DNA from: Chromera velia
Lineage: Eukaryota; Sar; Chromeraceae
Assembly: GCA_018398765.1 (NCBI GenBank)
Contig: JAHBMJ010000189.1
Location: 6,202 to 54,224, forward strand
Direction of reading: 5' to 3'
Length of the DNA stretch: 48,023 nucleotides
The notes under the pieces are model-generated. The model saw only the letters and a program-made list of their open reading frames with translations, did not search any database and had not been told where the DNA came from. Made by a program: the position numbers and the translations under genes. Positions 35,425-46,053 of the stretch are shown one piece after another (positions within the stretch are counted from its first letter, which is position 1; the number at the start of each line of letters is the position of its first letter).

Positions 35425-35774
35425 CCACGAGTGCAGCAGGTGCGGCTGGCTCCAATGTCCAGGATTGCAAAGAATCCATGAAAGGCGAAGGAGAGGAGTA
35501 CGGAATTCTGTGCAGCACGCAAAGCTGCCAAAGCACTCTCCACAGCTGTGCGGACATCTGCAGGGAGACCGTCCAAGACAGTGGAGATGCTGGAGGGGTC
35601 AGAGCAAGCATTCGGGGTGACCTCCTCAGGGTTTTGCAAAACAAGCAACGAGGAAAATGAGGAAGAGCAACCGGAGACGGCGGTCTCGGTGCTGTTGCGC
35701 AAGCAGATTTTTGGATAGACTTTGCCTGAAGCAATCGTAGCATCAAGAATTTTGTTAAGTGAGGCAACAGACAC
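35346..35774 (-). pseudogene. Copia aspartic protease
   Basis: GFFAILDIGASRTCC carries the D-x-G-A/S active-site motif of retroelement proteases (here DIGAS). Upstream is a short serine-rich leader. No ATG opens this frame and no recognisable gag precedes it. Confidence 0.75.
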
Positions 35775-35912
35775 TGGCTAGCTGACCAGTGAGGAGAGGT
35801 CGTAGCGAGGGGAGGACGACGTTGACTCCATTGTGTAGATACCGAGAGGGCACCACACGATCAAACGAAGAAGAGTCCTCTACCAGTGCATAGCAAGAAG
35901 CGGATCAAACCA

Positions 35913-35924
35913 CATCTGCTACCA
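35913..35924 (-). other. Copia primer-binding site
   Basis: TGGTAGCAGATG on the minus strand starts directly after the 5' LTR; ten bases match the complement of the 3' end of eukaryotic initiator Met tRNA. Confidence 0.75.
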
Positions 35925-36164
35925 TGATGTAAACCACAGCGAAGCAGCATTTACGAGTCCGTTCTACTCACTCATAGGAGTATGCAAGAGGTTTGTTCAT
36001 AGACTTTTCCACTCGATCAGCAGACGAATTCAGACTGATTTGTTCTATTCGGGCATCTCTGAGTCCAATGTGTTCAATCAGATCGGCAGGGCGTGGCAGG
36101 GCTTGCGTCGGGCGCCGTGCATGCGCGGACAGGGCCGCGGGTGCACAAGTTATAGCATACAACA
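35925..36164 (-). repeat. Copia 5' LTR
   Basis: Pair of 30981-31229. Bordered by the CCACA duplication at 36165 and by the primer site at 35924. Confidence 0.9.
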
Positions 36165-36300
36165 CCACACGAATCAGCAGCCACGTTTCTATTGCATCAG
36201 CGCGTAAGATCAGTCTGATAGTAAAACACCGAAAAGAGGAACAACAATGGTCGTTCCGACTGACAGACTCTTATACTGCCTAGACCACGTTCACGTAACA
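36165..36300 (+). repeat. Element D left LTR, second part
   Basis: Continues the LTR after the Copia insertion, matching 38255-38396 (GAATCAGCAGCCACGTTTCT, GACTCTTATACTGCCTAGAC). Confidence 0.85.
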
Positions 36301-36799
36301 GGTGCTAGCAGAGTCTTTATTCTGACCAAGGGGATAAGAGAGGCGTTGTTCGTTGATTGAACCCACGTTCAGTCGAGTGAACCCATGACGTATGGTTGTC
36401 GGAGCATCAGCATGCAGTCTTGTTGTGCAGTTGTTCACGACCAGTCAGGAGCCACAGATCAGTAGAGAGCCCTGTAATACAGGCAGTAGAACTGAGTAGA
36501 GAGACATGAGAACATTCTTCGATAGAGCCGAAGAAGTGTTTGCGCTTGGGGGAAAGATAGAGCGTCTCCGTCATTAAGCATTCAAAAAAAGTTGTGCGGA
36601 TTTCGAGGCAGTGATCGTAGAGGTGTGCCGACTTGCATGCACCTTTCATCACAACAGGCCCACCAAGCAGAGAGAGATCGCTATGTAGGTAGAGTCAGCA
36701 ACTTTACCTGCAGGGAATAAGAAGAAGAAATACAGGTGAGCTCGTGGTCTCTCTCAGCGGGCGTGGTCCGACATCGAATTCGAAAAGAACCATCGGGCA

Positions 36800-37333
36800 G
36801 TGATGAAGCAGCAGAAGCAGGCAGAAGCTTCGAGGCAGGAAGCATCAACGAGTGGAGCTGTCCTTGCAGCTTCACCATTGAGGAGAGAAAATTGTGTCGC
36901 CCAGAGAATTGTGCGAGAGGAAGCACAAGGAGACACAAAAGATATGGAGAGCCCATGCGAGATCCCCACTCCCCACACCCAGCAGATTGCCGCAAAGAGC
37001 AGTACACCTCCCAGTAGCCCAAGCAGAAAGCAAGAGCTGATGACAGATAAAGAGATGGAGGAGGTGGAGACGGTATTTCGAGAGAGAATATCGCTCTCTC
37101 AGGTTGAGAGGACGAAGCAATCAGTAGCAGTCAACGTGTTTGCGCTCTTCACGCAGTCAAGGAGAGCCCAAGCAGATGAGAAATTGAATGAGTTGACCAA
37201 GACGCGACGCAAGAAGTGGCGCCTTGCTTTCGCAGATGTGGTGGGAAGAAAAGCAAGTGTGTCGGAAGAGGAGAGAGTGTCGTTGATGGGACCAGCAGAA
37301 CGGAAGGCATACAAGAAGGAGTGCTACCGTTAG
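36800..37333 (+). CDS. Element D internal ORF, possibly gag-like
   Basis: A 177-codon frame, Gln/Glu/Lys/Ser-rich, beginning MMKQQKQAEASRQEASTSG and ending MGPAERKAYKKECYR. No zinc knuckle and no enzyme motif. Position between LTRs and orientation toward the purine tract suggest a structural (gag-like) product. A following frame (YLTGDEMLSQWQWDR) after the stop suggests a longer ancestral reading frame. Confidence 0.4.
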   Translation: MMKQQKQAEASRQEASTSGAVLAASPLRRENCVAQRIVREEAQGDTKDMESPCEIPTPHTQQIAAKSSTPPSSPSRKQELMTDKEMEEVETVFRERISLSQVERTKQSVAVNVFALFTQSRRAQADEKLNELTKTRRKKWRLAFADVVGRKASVSEEERVSLMGPAERKAYKKECYR

Positions 37334-38112
37334 CCCTATCTAACAGGAGATGAGATGCTTTCCCAATGGCAGTGGGATCGTCCAGGCCGATCTCCACAAA
37401 CCAAGCCACGAAAGCTTGCAGCGCTCAGAGAAGCACGGGGCTCTGGATGTCGACTCGTGACGAAAAAGGAAGGAGCGAGACAGTGGCGCTCATAGAGATG
37501 TACAGTTTATCTGTAAATATGATTGTTCGCAGACAAGAGACGGGACCAAAGGCCCGACAAGACAGCAGAACCAGCTCGCAGTGTTCTTATGCAGCGGCAT
37601 TCAAAGTGTAGACGATTGGTTGTATACTAGCTTGTACCAGTCGTTCATGTTGAAAGTGCGACGAGCGTGCACAGATACATTGCCACCAGAAAAAGGAGAG
37701 AGGGAGGCTACAGGGTTGGCGCGTCTGACCCTACAGAGACTGGAAGGGTTGCCACCAGAAGTCATGCGCATGCACCAGGCGAATAAGCACGTGCAAGTCA
37801 AGTATGACCATAACTCTGCTCACAGCCAGCCACTGTGACAGCTTTCATGTCAATTATGCCAAACGAGGTGTGTGCGTGTGAATGACATGATTATGGAAAG
37901 ATTTTCACCTTCATGTACAGATGGATGACTTTTCATTTCTTCGATACGAAGATCAATATGCATTCATTCTTGTCTGTTCTCTTTGGTGCGAGTTCATTTA
38001 CGTATGAGTAACTTTCAAAGTAACTTAAAGCATGAACGAAGTGCGCTCGAGGGTGAATGAAAACCGTTGACAGAATAAAACGATCGGGGACGATCATTCT
38101 AGGGGGGAGGCA

Positions 38113-38396
38113 TGTGTAGCGTCTGTGTAGGTTGTGGTGCGAGCGTGAGCGAGCGCACCGCCTTACTGCATCGACTGTGATTGAGCTGGTCCACGTGTGT
38201 GTCTTTCCGGGGCTGCGATTGAAGCAAGCACGCACGTCATAGCATATATTTTAACCACACGAATCAGCAGCCACGTTTCTATTACATCAGCGCGTAAGAT
38301 CTGATTCAGTCTGATAGTAAAACACCGAAAAGACGAACAACAATGGTCGTTCCGACTAACAGACTCTTATACTGCCTAGACCACGTTGATGTAATA
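38113..38396 (+). repeat. Element D right LTR with intact Copia target site
   Basis: Uninterrupted copy of the LTR. At 38255-38259 it reads TTTTAACCACACGAATCAG, the sequence expected before the Copia insertion. Confidence 0.85.
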
Positions 38397-38770
38397 GAGG
38401 TGTTCATAACTATACTAGCTATTATGCTGAGTGAGAACCGTAATTCGGATTAGCTGGGATTAGCTATGATCATAGTTTCTAGATTGATTGAGAGTTAAAC
38501 TGTTGAAGTGATTCAATCACTGACAACCTTCACTAATTTAAACAACATTGATCGAATTCTAAATTGATATATATCCGGTTTTCATTCTAATCTCATTCTT
38601 CCATTTCGACTTCTTCGGACTTATTATTAAGTCCGGAGGAGCACGGAACAAAGCTGTGGTGGCTTGCTTCTTTTGTCTACAACTATATGCACTGTAATGC
38701 ACTGTAGCATACATGAGTTGCCATAAGTTGCCATTAGTTGCCATTCGTCTCTACTTTTAGAGACTCTAGG

Positions 38771-39085
38771 TGTGACGTGAATGCTCGTAGCCGCGCCGCC
38801 TCTAAGCGTTGGCGTGGGCCGGTCGGTGGCGTTAAGAGAATGCAGGAGCCTGCCTTACGGGACTGAGTGGAAGTGCGCGCACCTATAGCCACTCCAATCG
38901 ATATAGCTTTAGGACGGCTTGTGTTCATGGCATCCAGATTGACTATCAGGAGAACCGGACTTTGAAGTAGGACTTCTAGGATGAACGTTTCTAGAATAAG
39001 CCAACCGTCCACTCTTTTTTTGAGTCGTTACTTTTATGTCTTGGAATATGAGCTCCGTTACCGCTAGACTACTGATTATATTACA
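38771..39085 (+). repeat. Element C left LTR
   Basis: Shares CGTGAATGCTCGTAGC, GGCGTGGGCCGGTCGGTGG and AGGACTTCTAGGATGAACGT with 44239-44525. Confidence 0.9.
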
Positions 39086-40602
39086 GGCGGATAGCAGAGC
39101 TTTGTTCGAACAGACGGCTCAATCCAAAGTAGACAGAGTCACAAATTTCTCCCTGTTCAAACTGAGTGTGGTGCTTCCATAGAACAGTTGGTCTGATAGA
39201 TTGATCTGGTCTTTCCTTTATGAGCCACACGAGAGAAAGTATTATATTTGAAGAAAATGTGACTACCTGTAGAAAGAGACCGTGAATGGTGATCCACAGA
39301 GAGAGAATTTTTTTTTAAGGAAGGGTAAAACTAGATAAAGCCAGACCACTGGTGTACATAGATTGTTGCGATAAAAGCACAGAGGAAAAGGAAAACACTG
39401 TGCTGATTGGCTCTCTGCCGAGGCTATGTGTGAGGTTCTGTCGGCCTCGGAAGACTTAGTGTTCCCTGAGATGCAAACCTCAGGAAGATGAGACTGAATG
39501 AAGGCCTCGTTGATGGCAGATCGAGCGTGCTGATGGAAAACCTCTCTCTGGTCCCCTCTCTGAAGATTGCTTCCACAGAAACGGAAGGAGAGGGAGGCAG
39601 GTGACTCTGTGAATTGAGAGTGAAGGGAAGAAAAGAGCTAGAAACAGTGAGTCCAAAAAGGGTGAGACGCTGTTATCAATTTGGACTGTTGTCAGTCTGA
39701 TGGTAAGGACTCGACATGGTAGATCGATGGAAAACCCGTGTGAGATCAGAGTGTAGAGGAAGTGTTTCTGTGCATGCTCCTCTCAGTCATCTTGTCGTGT
39801 TGTATAGGGACCTGCGCAAATCGAGAGAAGAAGCTGCTTGCTGTAGACTCCAGAGAGGGCAGGGCATGTCATTGATAGAACAAGGAGTAACTGAGGAATT
39901 TCAAACGGGCAGACAGAGCATGGACCGCGCTTCCGGTCGTGCTGACCTGTACATGAAAAAACGAGTCTGCGTCTTTCTGATTCCTTTCGCGTAGACTCTT
40001 GTGAGGTTGGGCTACCTCCCGTGGAAGCAGGTGGCATGCCGTGAAGAGCGACGAAGGAAGAGGAGACGGCAGGGTGTGAGAACACCTGGTCGCCTGGACA
40101 GGACCCCAGACAAGAAGAGAACAAGTCAGCTGACTGTAGGTGCACATTGTCCCTGTGTTTTCGTTTTCATACTATTAGAATGAAAAAGGAAGAGACGGGA
40201 AATGACAGTCAGCGAGAGCGCCTGGAAATCCTCAGTACTCACTTTGTGTGAGGGCGCCCAGTAGAAGAGAATGGATGAAGAAGAGTAGAAGGACGAGAAG
40301 AAATCAAATAGAAAGAAGAAAGAATTAAGGAGAAGAAGAAGAAAAGAATAAGGAGAAAGAGCGGGATCATGAAAAGAGAGAGGAGATCGAGAACGGCGGA
40401 AAGGCGCATCCAACTTATCAAGATTGGTGCTGTCTGATGAACGGAAGAAATTTAAAAAGCCTGTGTGTGCCCCCAACTTACTAATAGTGGTGCCACACAG
40501 AGGCCTGTACCAACGGTGATGGCAGGCTGATCGAAACAAGCCTTGCAAAGACGTACGAGGCCTATCTGGAAGGCTAGTCTGGAAGCGGGATGCTGGTTGG
40601 TG
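39086..40602 (+). other. Element C internal sequence, 5' part
   Basis: Begins with the presumed primer site. The longest plus frame is 92 codons (39716-39994), without a family match. 40190-40400 is A/G-rich. No coding function supported. Confidence 0.4.
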
Positions 40603-40888
40603 TGGCAGTATCTATCCGTAACGTTGTGAGGCTTGCAGCCGCCTAACGATATGCAACGCAGCATCTTAGGCCGTATCGAGATACGTGCAGTTCGAGCGCA
40701 TTCGCGTCTATGCAATTAAGTCACGCGCATGCGCATGCAGTTGGCAGTGAGTCAAACCTTGGTATGAAAGTCTGTAAGGAAGTATCTAGAAGTAAAAACC
40801 TGGCATGACCTAGGGCATGACAGATCCTGTATGTACGAGTCGTGTACGTTACGCTAGCCACTGATATGCACCTGCCCACCACTTAGCA
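40603..40888 (+). repeat. Element B left LTR
   Basis: Compared with the right copy it has about 12 extra bases (around CTAGGGCATGAC near 40810) and an altered first 20 bases. Confidence 0.8.
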
Positions 40889-40899
40889 TGGTAGCAGAG
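40889..40899 (+). other. Element B primer-binding site
   Basis: TGGTAGCAGAG complements the 3' end (CTCTGCTACCA) of eukaryotic initiator Met tRNA over 11 bases. Confidence 0.75.
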
Positions 40900-41012
40900 G
40901 AAGAAGGAGAAAGAGAAAGAAAAATCACTGTGTAGACATCTCTAGGGCAGCCGTAGGTGTATCCAATGATAACAGCATCATCCAACCAGGTAACCCACAG
41001 TCCAAATATCTT

Positions 41013-42259
41013 ATGAGAGAAGGGGCTGCGCAGAACAGAGGATCTTCTCCTAGAGAGAGAGGGTTTGAAACGAATCTAACTTGCCCTGCTATGCCTTTTC
41101 AGGGGGCAGACAGAGGTGAATTGTCCCGTGGGGGAAATGACTGGCGTAGCGGAGTGCCTATGTACGATGACAATGACCATGTTGGTCAGTCGTTCCGAAA
41201 AGAAGGCGGAGAGATATGTAAAATGCAGGAAGAGAGTGGGTTTGTCAATACCGATGAGGGCATAATCTTTACAACGCCTCAGACGACTTTTCATTTTGGT
41301 CAGAGCTCCTCTGTGATGGCTCCTGCTGGAGGGGATGGTCAATTAAATGAATGAGCCCACTCCAATGGAGCTATGCCAGATCGAAAGGTATAGGAAGGAA
41401 GAAGGAGGTATGGGAAAGGACTTGTTTGAGTCATTGTATAGAGTTGGGAGTTGGGAATTGAGAGAGCAAATCCACTGCCAGAGATCGCACAGCCCATCTC
41501 CGCAGCTCAATCATTTGGAGACAGGTAGGCAGGGAAATGACTTTGACGGTACGAATCTGGGGAAAGCAGAAAGACAAAAACAGAAGCGTCAAGAGAAGAA
41601 GGAGAGAAAGAGGCAGGAAAAGCATGAAAGAGAGATGCTGGCTGTGAGGCAAAAGAAGGAAACGGACAACCCTGGGTCTCCTCTGCCTCCAATCAGTGAG
41701 GGGGTGGAGGAACCGGCAGTCCCATCTAATGGTTTAACACCATCTTGTCAGGCCAAGCATCAGCAAGAGAGAAGGGAAGCGAAGACCAAAAAGAAGGAGG
41801 GAAGGCAAACAGCTCATGAAAAACCAAGGACGCCAGATCCACCGCATGATCCGCTGCAGCACGAGTATTAGGAGGATGTGTCTTTTCGTTTTCAGTTGGG
41901 AAGGGAATTAAGACTTGATCCCAAATGTTCAAGGAATTGGCACGGCAGACTGGGATGCATTTTTGGTACGTCATAGGTGTAGACAGACAGGAGAGACGTT
42001 TTACAGGGAGAATATGATGTATAGAAATGGAGGGAGTGTGATGCCGTGTGTGCCGGAAGTGAGATCTGCAGTGCGGCAGATAAGGACCGTATGGACTGCC
42101 CGCATTTCAGCGCAGTCTTCTATCAGTCCACAACCTCCATCAGAGCAGCAGCACCAAACTAACGGAGTCTCGGATCGAACAAATGGAAAAGAGCCGGGGG
42201 TGATTGTAGGGCCAACCGATTGGGAGATACAGTACTATAACATCCAGTGGACTCCGTGA
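41013..42259 (+). CDS. Element B internal ORFs, possibly gag-like
   Basis: Three successive plus-strand frames: 41013-41354, 41347-41871 (overlapping the first by 8 bases at AATGAATGAG) and 41915-42259. The middle one is Lys/Glu-rich (QKQKRQEKKERKRQEKHERE), suggesting a basic coiled coil; the last ends with GPTDWEIQYYNIQWTP. None has a zinc knuckle or enzyme motif. The overlap could be translated by frameshift or reinitiation, or mark decay of one frame. Confidence 0.4.
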
Positions 42260-42710
42260 ATGAAGGAACGATTTTAAACTGATATCTGTTTTCCACCCTT
42301 TTGCGTCTGATTTTTTTCTTCTCTGTTGTTATCGTCATGCGCGTCACACTCTCTCTGACCGAGTGTGGACGCGGCCTTAAAGGGTGAGGGGGCGTGCATA
42401 CGGGGTGTACGGTAAAGTTGGTACAAATGGTGGTTGGTAGTTGTGATGGTTTAACTGGAGTAGACTATGAGTTGACGATGCGAAAGAGAAGAAAAACCAC
42501 AGGAAAGAGGGTAAAGGGAATTTTGAAAACAGAAATAACAGAGATAAAAGAAAAGAAAAGAAAAGCGACCTTTGATTTTTGTGATACCGCAGGTGAGGGA
42601 AAGCGATGATCTAATCAACGATCACTATTTCATTGCCGCGAAACGTTGTATAAGAGAATTCACTCACGTTTTCTGCGTAAACCAGCGTGGACGTGGCTTC
42701 AGGGGGGATA

Positions 42711-42975
42711 TGGCACATAACGTTGTGAGGCTTATAGCCACCTAACGGTACACAACGCAGCATGTCAGGCCATATCAAGATACGCGCAGTTTAAGCGCAT
42801 TCGCGTCCATGCAATTAAGTCACGTGCATGCGCATGCAGTCAGTAGTGAGTCAAACCTTGGCATGAAAGTCTGTAAGGAAGTATCTAGAAGTAAGAACCT
42901 GGCATGACAGATCCTGTATGTACGAGTCGTGTACGTTACGCTAGCCACTGATACGCACCTGCCCACCACCTAAAG
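42711..42975 (+). repeat. Element B right LTR
   Basis: Starts TGGCACATAACG directly after the purine tract and matches 40603-40888; end approximate. Confidence 0.8.
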
Positions 42976-44238
42976 CTGTCGGTGCAGGAGAGAACGGGAA
43001 AGAATGGATTAGAAGAAGCAGAAAGAATGAAGGTGAGAAGGAGAGATAGGAGAATGGAAGAGGGATTGAAGAGCTGAAGAAAGACTGAAAGGATGGAATG
43101 GAGAAGGAAAGAATGAATGTTCTTATCTTTGTCTTGTCTTTAACCTTGTCCCCGTCCATCTTCGCTACCTGAACCTTAAAGTTTTCTTTAACTTTCTTGC
43201 GCTTTGCTGCTTAGAAAAAGAAAGAAAGAAAGAAAGAAAAAAAGAAAGAAAAAAAGAAAAAAAGAAGGAAAGAAAGAAAAGAAGGAAAGAGTGAATGAAA
43301 GAATGATTGAATGAATGAATGAATGAATGAAAGAAAGAGAATGAAGGGAAGCAGAAGAAGAAATAAAAGGCTTAGCGAACAAAAGGTGGAACAAGAAGGA
43401 ATGAAAACAAGGGAAAGGTGGAAAGAGAAAGAAGGAAAAGGAAATATAGATAACAGCTTGAGAAGTTGCTAACGCACTTCTTCTGTGAGGAAGGAGAGGT
43501 GTACACTGATTGATGCACTGATACACTGATTGACGCACTAACACACTGACGCTGAATAGAATGACTCGAGGATACTTCCTCTCATATTTTTCTATCTCTC
43601 TTTATTTTTCTTTTAATACATCTCGATACAGATTCTTTTCTCTGTGTCTTGATTCTTATCTTCTCATATATATTTGGTCTCTCTCTATGTATTTTTGCAT
43701 ACCTTCTCTCTGAAGCGAGTTGGCATGTGCATTCGCAGGATTTCTTTGTCCTTTCCGACTGCGAAAGTGTTTCTAGTGTTTTCTCCCTGATACATGCCGA
43801 ACCAGAACCACTTTACGGGAGGAGAGCTCCACTGCGCAGACACCGCCTCTTGAGTGCCTGTGGTGTCATCATTCATTGTTTGCACAGTGAGTGGATGGAT
43901 GATGAGTGAAAGTGTATGACTGCCTGTGAGGCGATCTCTATATGAGCTCATATGCAGTGACAGATTCGTGAAGCTTCTTGTGGTGACTGATCGCTTACAC
44001 ACACCGTTATCCCGTTCTTATTTGCTTGAGGCAGCGATGTTCAAGATGAATGGTTAGCACTCCATGCATATGCTTGTGGCAGTGTTAAAACCCGTGTCAG
44101 TCGTTGTATACCGACTTCTTGTGTGATTTGAATCTGATGCGAGGGAGAAAGGAAAGAGTATTAAGGAGAAATAAAGCGATTGAAATTGAGTACGAGATCT
44201 CAGATCATGTGTGGACACACGCCTTGGAAGGACGGGCA
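42976..44238 (+). other. Element C internal sequence, 3' part
   Basis: Holds an AAAG/GAAT-rich stretch (about 43214-43335) and short frames without motifs; ends with the purine tract at 44226-44238. Confidence 0.4.
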
Positions 44239-44525
44239 TGTGTGACGTGAATGCTCGTAGCTGCACCGCCTCTAAGCGTTGGCGTGGGCCGGTCGGTGGT
44301 ATTGAGAGAACGTAGGAGCCTGCCTTGCGGGACCGAGCGGAAGCATGCACATCCGTAGCCACTCCAATCGATATAGCTTCAGGACGGCTTATATTCATGG
44401 CATCCAGATTGACTATTAGGAGAACCGGACTTTGAAGTAGGACTTCTAGGATGAACGTTTCTAGTCGTTACTTTTATGCCTTAGAATATAAGCTCCGTTA
44501 CCGCTAGACTACTGATTATGTTACA
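44239..44525 (+). repeat. Element C right LTR
   Basis: Pair of 38771-39085, followed directly by target duplication CTAGG. Confidence 0.9.
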
Positions 44526-44667
44526 CTAGGCTAAACCATAATTAAGTTAGTAATAGTAAATAAAGTAAGTAAGTAGATGCTAGTAGATGCTTAGTAATGC
44601 TTAGTTAGAGTTAGGTTGTATTAGGTAGCTAGACTGGAGGCGACTTGAGCTTCTGAGTGTTTGATAC

Positions 44668-44916
44668 TTGTCTTGTCTTGTCTTGGCAGACTTACACTGC
44701 CGGCCCCGCCCTTGTTATGAGCCCATGCACGGCTATGAATGCAAGCCGCGGCGCCACGGCCGCGGCCGGGGGTCGGTGCTCACAAAATTCGGAGCGCGAC
44801 CAGCCGCTTCGTTTCATTACGAAATCTTCAATTACAGTGGAGAAGTAGAGGTACCTGATCGAGAGGATCTGGAGACAATCGCTCAGCTGTTCTCATCACG
44901 CAACTCCCACTGTTAG
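44668..44916 (+). CDS. Hypothetical short ORF or exon remnant upstream of RPB6
   Basis: An 82-codon frame (GYECKPRRHGRGRGSVLTKF, SFHYEIFNYSGEVEVPDRED) after a CTTGGCAG acceptor-like site. The second half looks protein-like, but no family is recognised. It could be the last exon of a gene cut off by the element C insertion, or simply RPB6 leader sequence. Confidence 0.2.
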   Translation: MSCLVLADLHCRPRPCYEPMHGYECKPRRHGRGRGSVLTKFGARPAASFHYEIFNYSGEVEVPDREDLETIAQLFSSRNSHC

Positions 44917-45038
44917 CATCTGCTCTGGGAATCGTTTCTGTGGACGAACAGTTCACGGTGGATTCTCTGTCTGTCAGACACCCTGCCTCCAAAACTCTTT
45001 GAAGCTCCCCAGCCCAGACAGGAGGTATTTGAGGCAAA

Positions 45039-46053
45039 ATGGCTGACGCAGAGGAGGGGTTTCAGAATTTTGACGGGGAAGATTTCGAAGGGGACGGGGA
45101 GATGGGAGATGAGGAGGTGAGACGGGGAGTGATGGGATGGGATTTCCGGGCGTCTCCGTTTTTTGCAGAATCCTTCACTGAAATTTCGTGCGTGTCTTCC
45201 CGCAGGGAATGGGGGAAGACGACATGGGCGGGGACGGTGGCGGCTATGATGACGAAGCATATGACGTCATTCATGAAGACGAGAACGCAGAGCTGAAGCC
45301 GAGGTCCGTCCTCTTTCAAATCTCTGTGTCGGGAGTGGGAGACGGGGAGACGGATGGGGTTTTATTCATGGGTGTCTTTGTGTTTTCTGCTGCATTTTGG
45401 CAACACGGATTGGGTCAAAACTTAGCTCATGATCACGTGAGTCTTTTGCCTTTTGCACCTCCACATGACACACATGCTGGCCCGCTGCAGCAAAGAGAGG
45501 ATCACAAGTCCATTCATGACCAAGTATGAAAAGGCGCGAATCATCGGGACACGGGCTTTGCAAATCAGGTCGGTGATGCGTCACTAATCACTCTCCACTT
45601 TCCTTCATCATTACTCAATTCCTGACTTCCTTCTCCATGCACATCTCACCCCCCAAGCCTGCCGCTCTCTTCTTCTCTCTGTCACAAGAGAATACTGTGT
45701 GCTCAGACGAGCCCCCCCTGTTGACGCTTCCCCCCTCCGCTGTTTTTCACTCTACCACAAAAGCACCCCTCCCCTCTTTCCCCTCCTTTCAACTGACTGC
45801 CAGCCCGGGGAGGGATAGCCGACACGTATGCAGAGATCTGGTCCTAGTGCTCTTACCTTCTTCCTTTCTTCCTTTCTGTCTGCTGTGCAGCATGAATGCC
45901 CCTGTGACGGTCGACGTCGGAGACCTCACAGATCCCCTGGCGATTGCAGAGAAGGAGCTCCACGCAGGCACGCTCCCGTTCATCATCAGGCGGTACCTGC
46001 CCAACGGGGCGTTTGAGGATTGGCCTCTGGAGGACATGGAGGTCCCTGAATGA
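45039..46053 (+). CDS. RPB6: DNA-directed RNA polymerases I, II and III common subunit RPB6 (RPABC2)
   Basis: Small subunit shared by the three nuclear RNA polymerases; it braces the clamp and helps assembly. Exons 45039-45116, 45206-45303, 45491-45568 and 45891-46053 join in phase (0, 2, 2) to 138 residues, within the normal size range. The N-terminal half is acidic and Gly-rich as usual ([20 protein letters not shown]). The conserved core reads [28 protein letters not shown], then [20 protein letters not shown] and [11 protein letters not shown] near the C-terminus, all hallmark RPB6 positions. Start is the only ATG opening the acidic leader. Introns are 89, 187 and 322 bases with CGCAG, TGCAG and TGCAG acceptors. 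The nearest transposon (element C) ends about 510 bases upstream. Confidence 0.96.

Larger units (their letters stand above)
30981..36164 (-). mobile_element. Degraded Copia (Ty1-type) LTR retrotransposon
   Basis: LTRs 30981-31229 and 35925-36164 match closely, begin TGATGTA and end CATACAACA on the plus strand, and are flanked by the 5-bp target duplication CCACA (30976-30980, 36165-36169). Primer site TGGTAGCAGATG lies at 35924-35913 on the minus strand. Order on the minus strand is protease, integrase, reverse transcriptase, RNase H, the Copia order. Frames are broken between integrase and reverse transcriptase and again in RNase H, so the copy is inactive. Only about 140 bases separate the primer site from the protease frame, so a normal gag appears to be missing. 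A poly-G purine tract and an assembly gap precede the 3' LTR. Confidence 0.92.
30701..38396 (+). mobile_element. Element D: LTR retrotransposon without recognisable pol, interrupted by Copia
   Basis: Two LTRs of about 284 bases match: the left one is split into 30701-30980 and 36165-36300 by the Copia insertion, the right one is 38113-38396. Both start TGTG and the left ends GTAACA. A purine tract AGGGGGGAGGCA abuts the right LTR (38101-38112), giving plus orientation. Just inside the left LTR, GGTGCTAGCAGAG at 36301 resembles a tRNA primer site. The internal 1.8 kb has one gag-like frame and no protease, integrase or reverse transcriptase motif. I found no matching target duplication at the outer ends. 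Confidence 0.75.
40603..42975 (+). mobile_element. Element B: short LTR element nested in element C
   Basis: LTRs 40603-40888 and 42711 to about 42975 share CGTTGTGAGGCTT, TTGGTATGAAAGTCTG-type and CTGTATGTACGAGTCGTGTA blocks. TGGTAGCAGAGG at 40889 directly after the left LTR is a textbook initiator-Met primer site. AGGGGGGATA (42701-42710) is the purine tract. Internal length is 1.8 kb with three plus-strand frames and no pol motif. The right LTR end and target duplication are not sharply defined. Confidence 0.82.
38771..44525 (+). mobile_element. Element C: LTR retrotransposon without recognisable pol, hosting element B
   Basis: LTRs 38771-39085 and 44239-44525 (TGTGACG... to ...TTACA) are flanked by a perfect 5-bp target duplication CTAGG (38766-38770, 44526-44530). 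The left LTR has about 28 extra bases near 38995. GGCGGATAGCAGAGC follows the left LTR as a likely primer site, and GGAAGGACGGGCA precedes the right LTR as purine tract. After removing element B, about 2.8 kb of internal sequence remains, with only short frames (39716-39994, for instance) and no pol motif. Confidence 0.85.

Noticed and set aside
40603-40888. Conserved repeat considered as a structural RNA gene
   Set aside because: The second copy at 42711, the adjacent primer site and the purine tract show it is an LTR.
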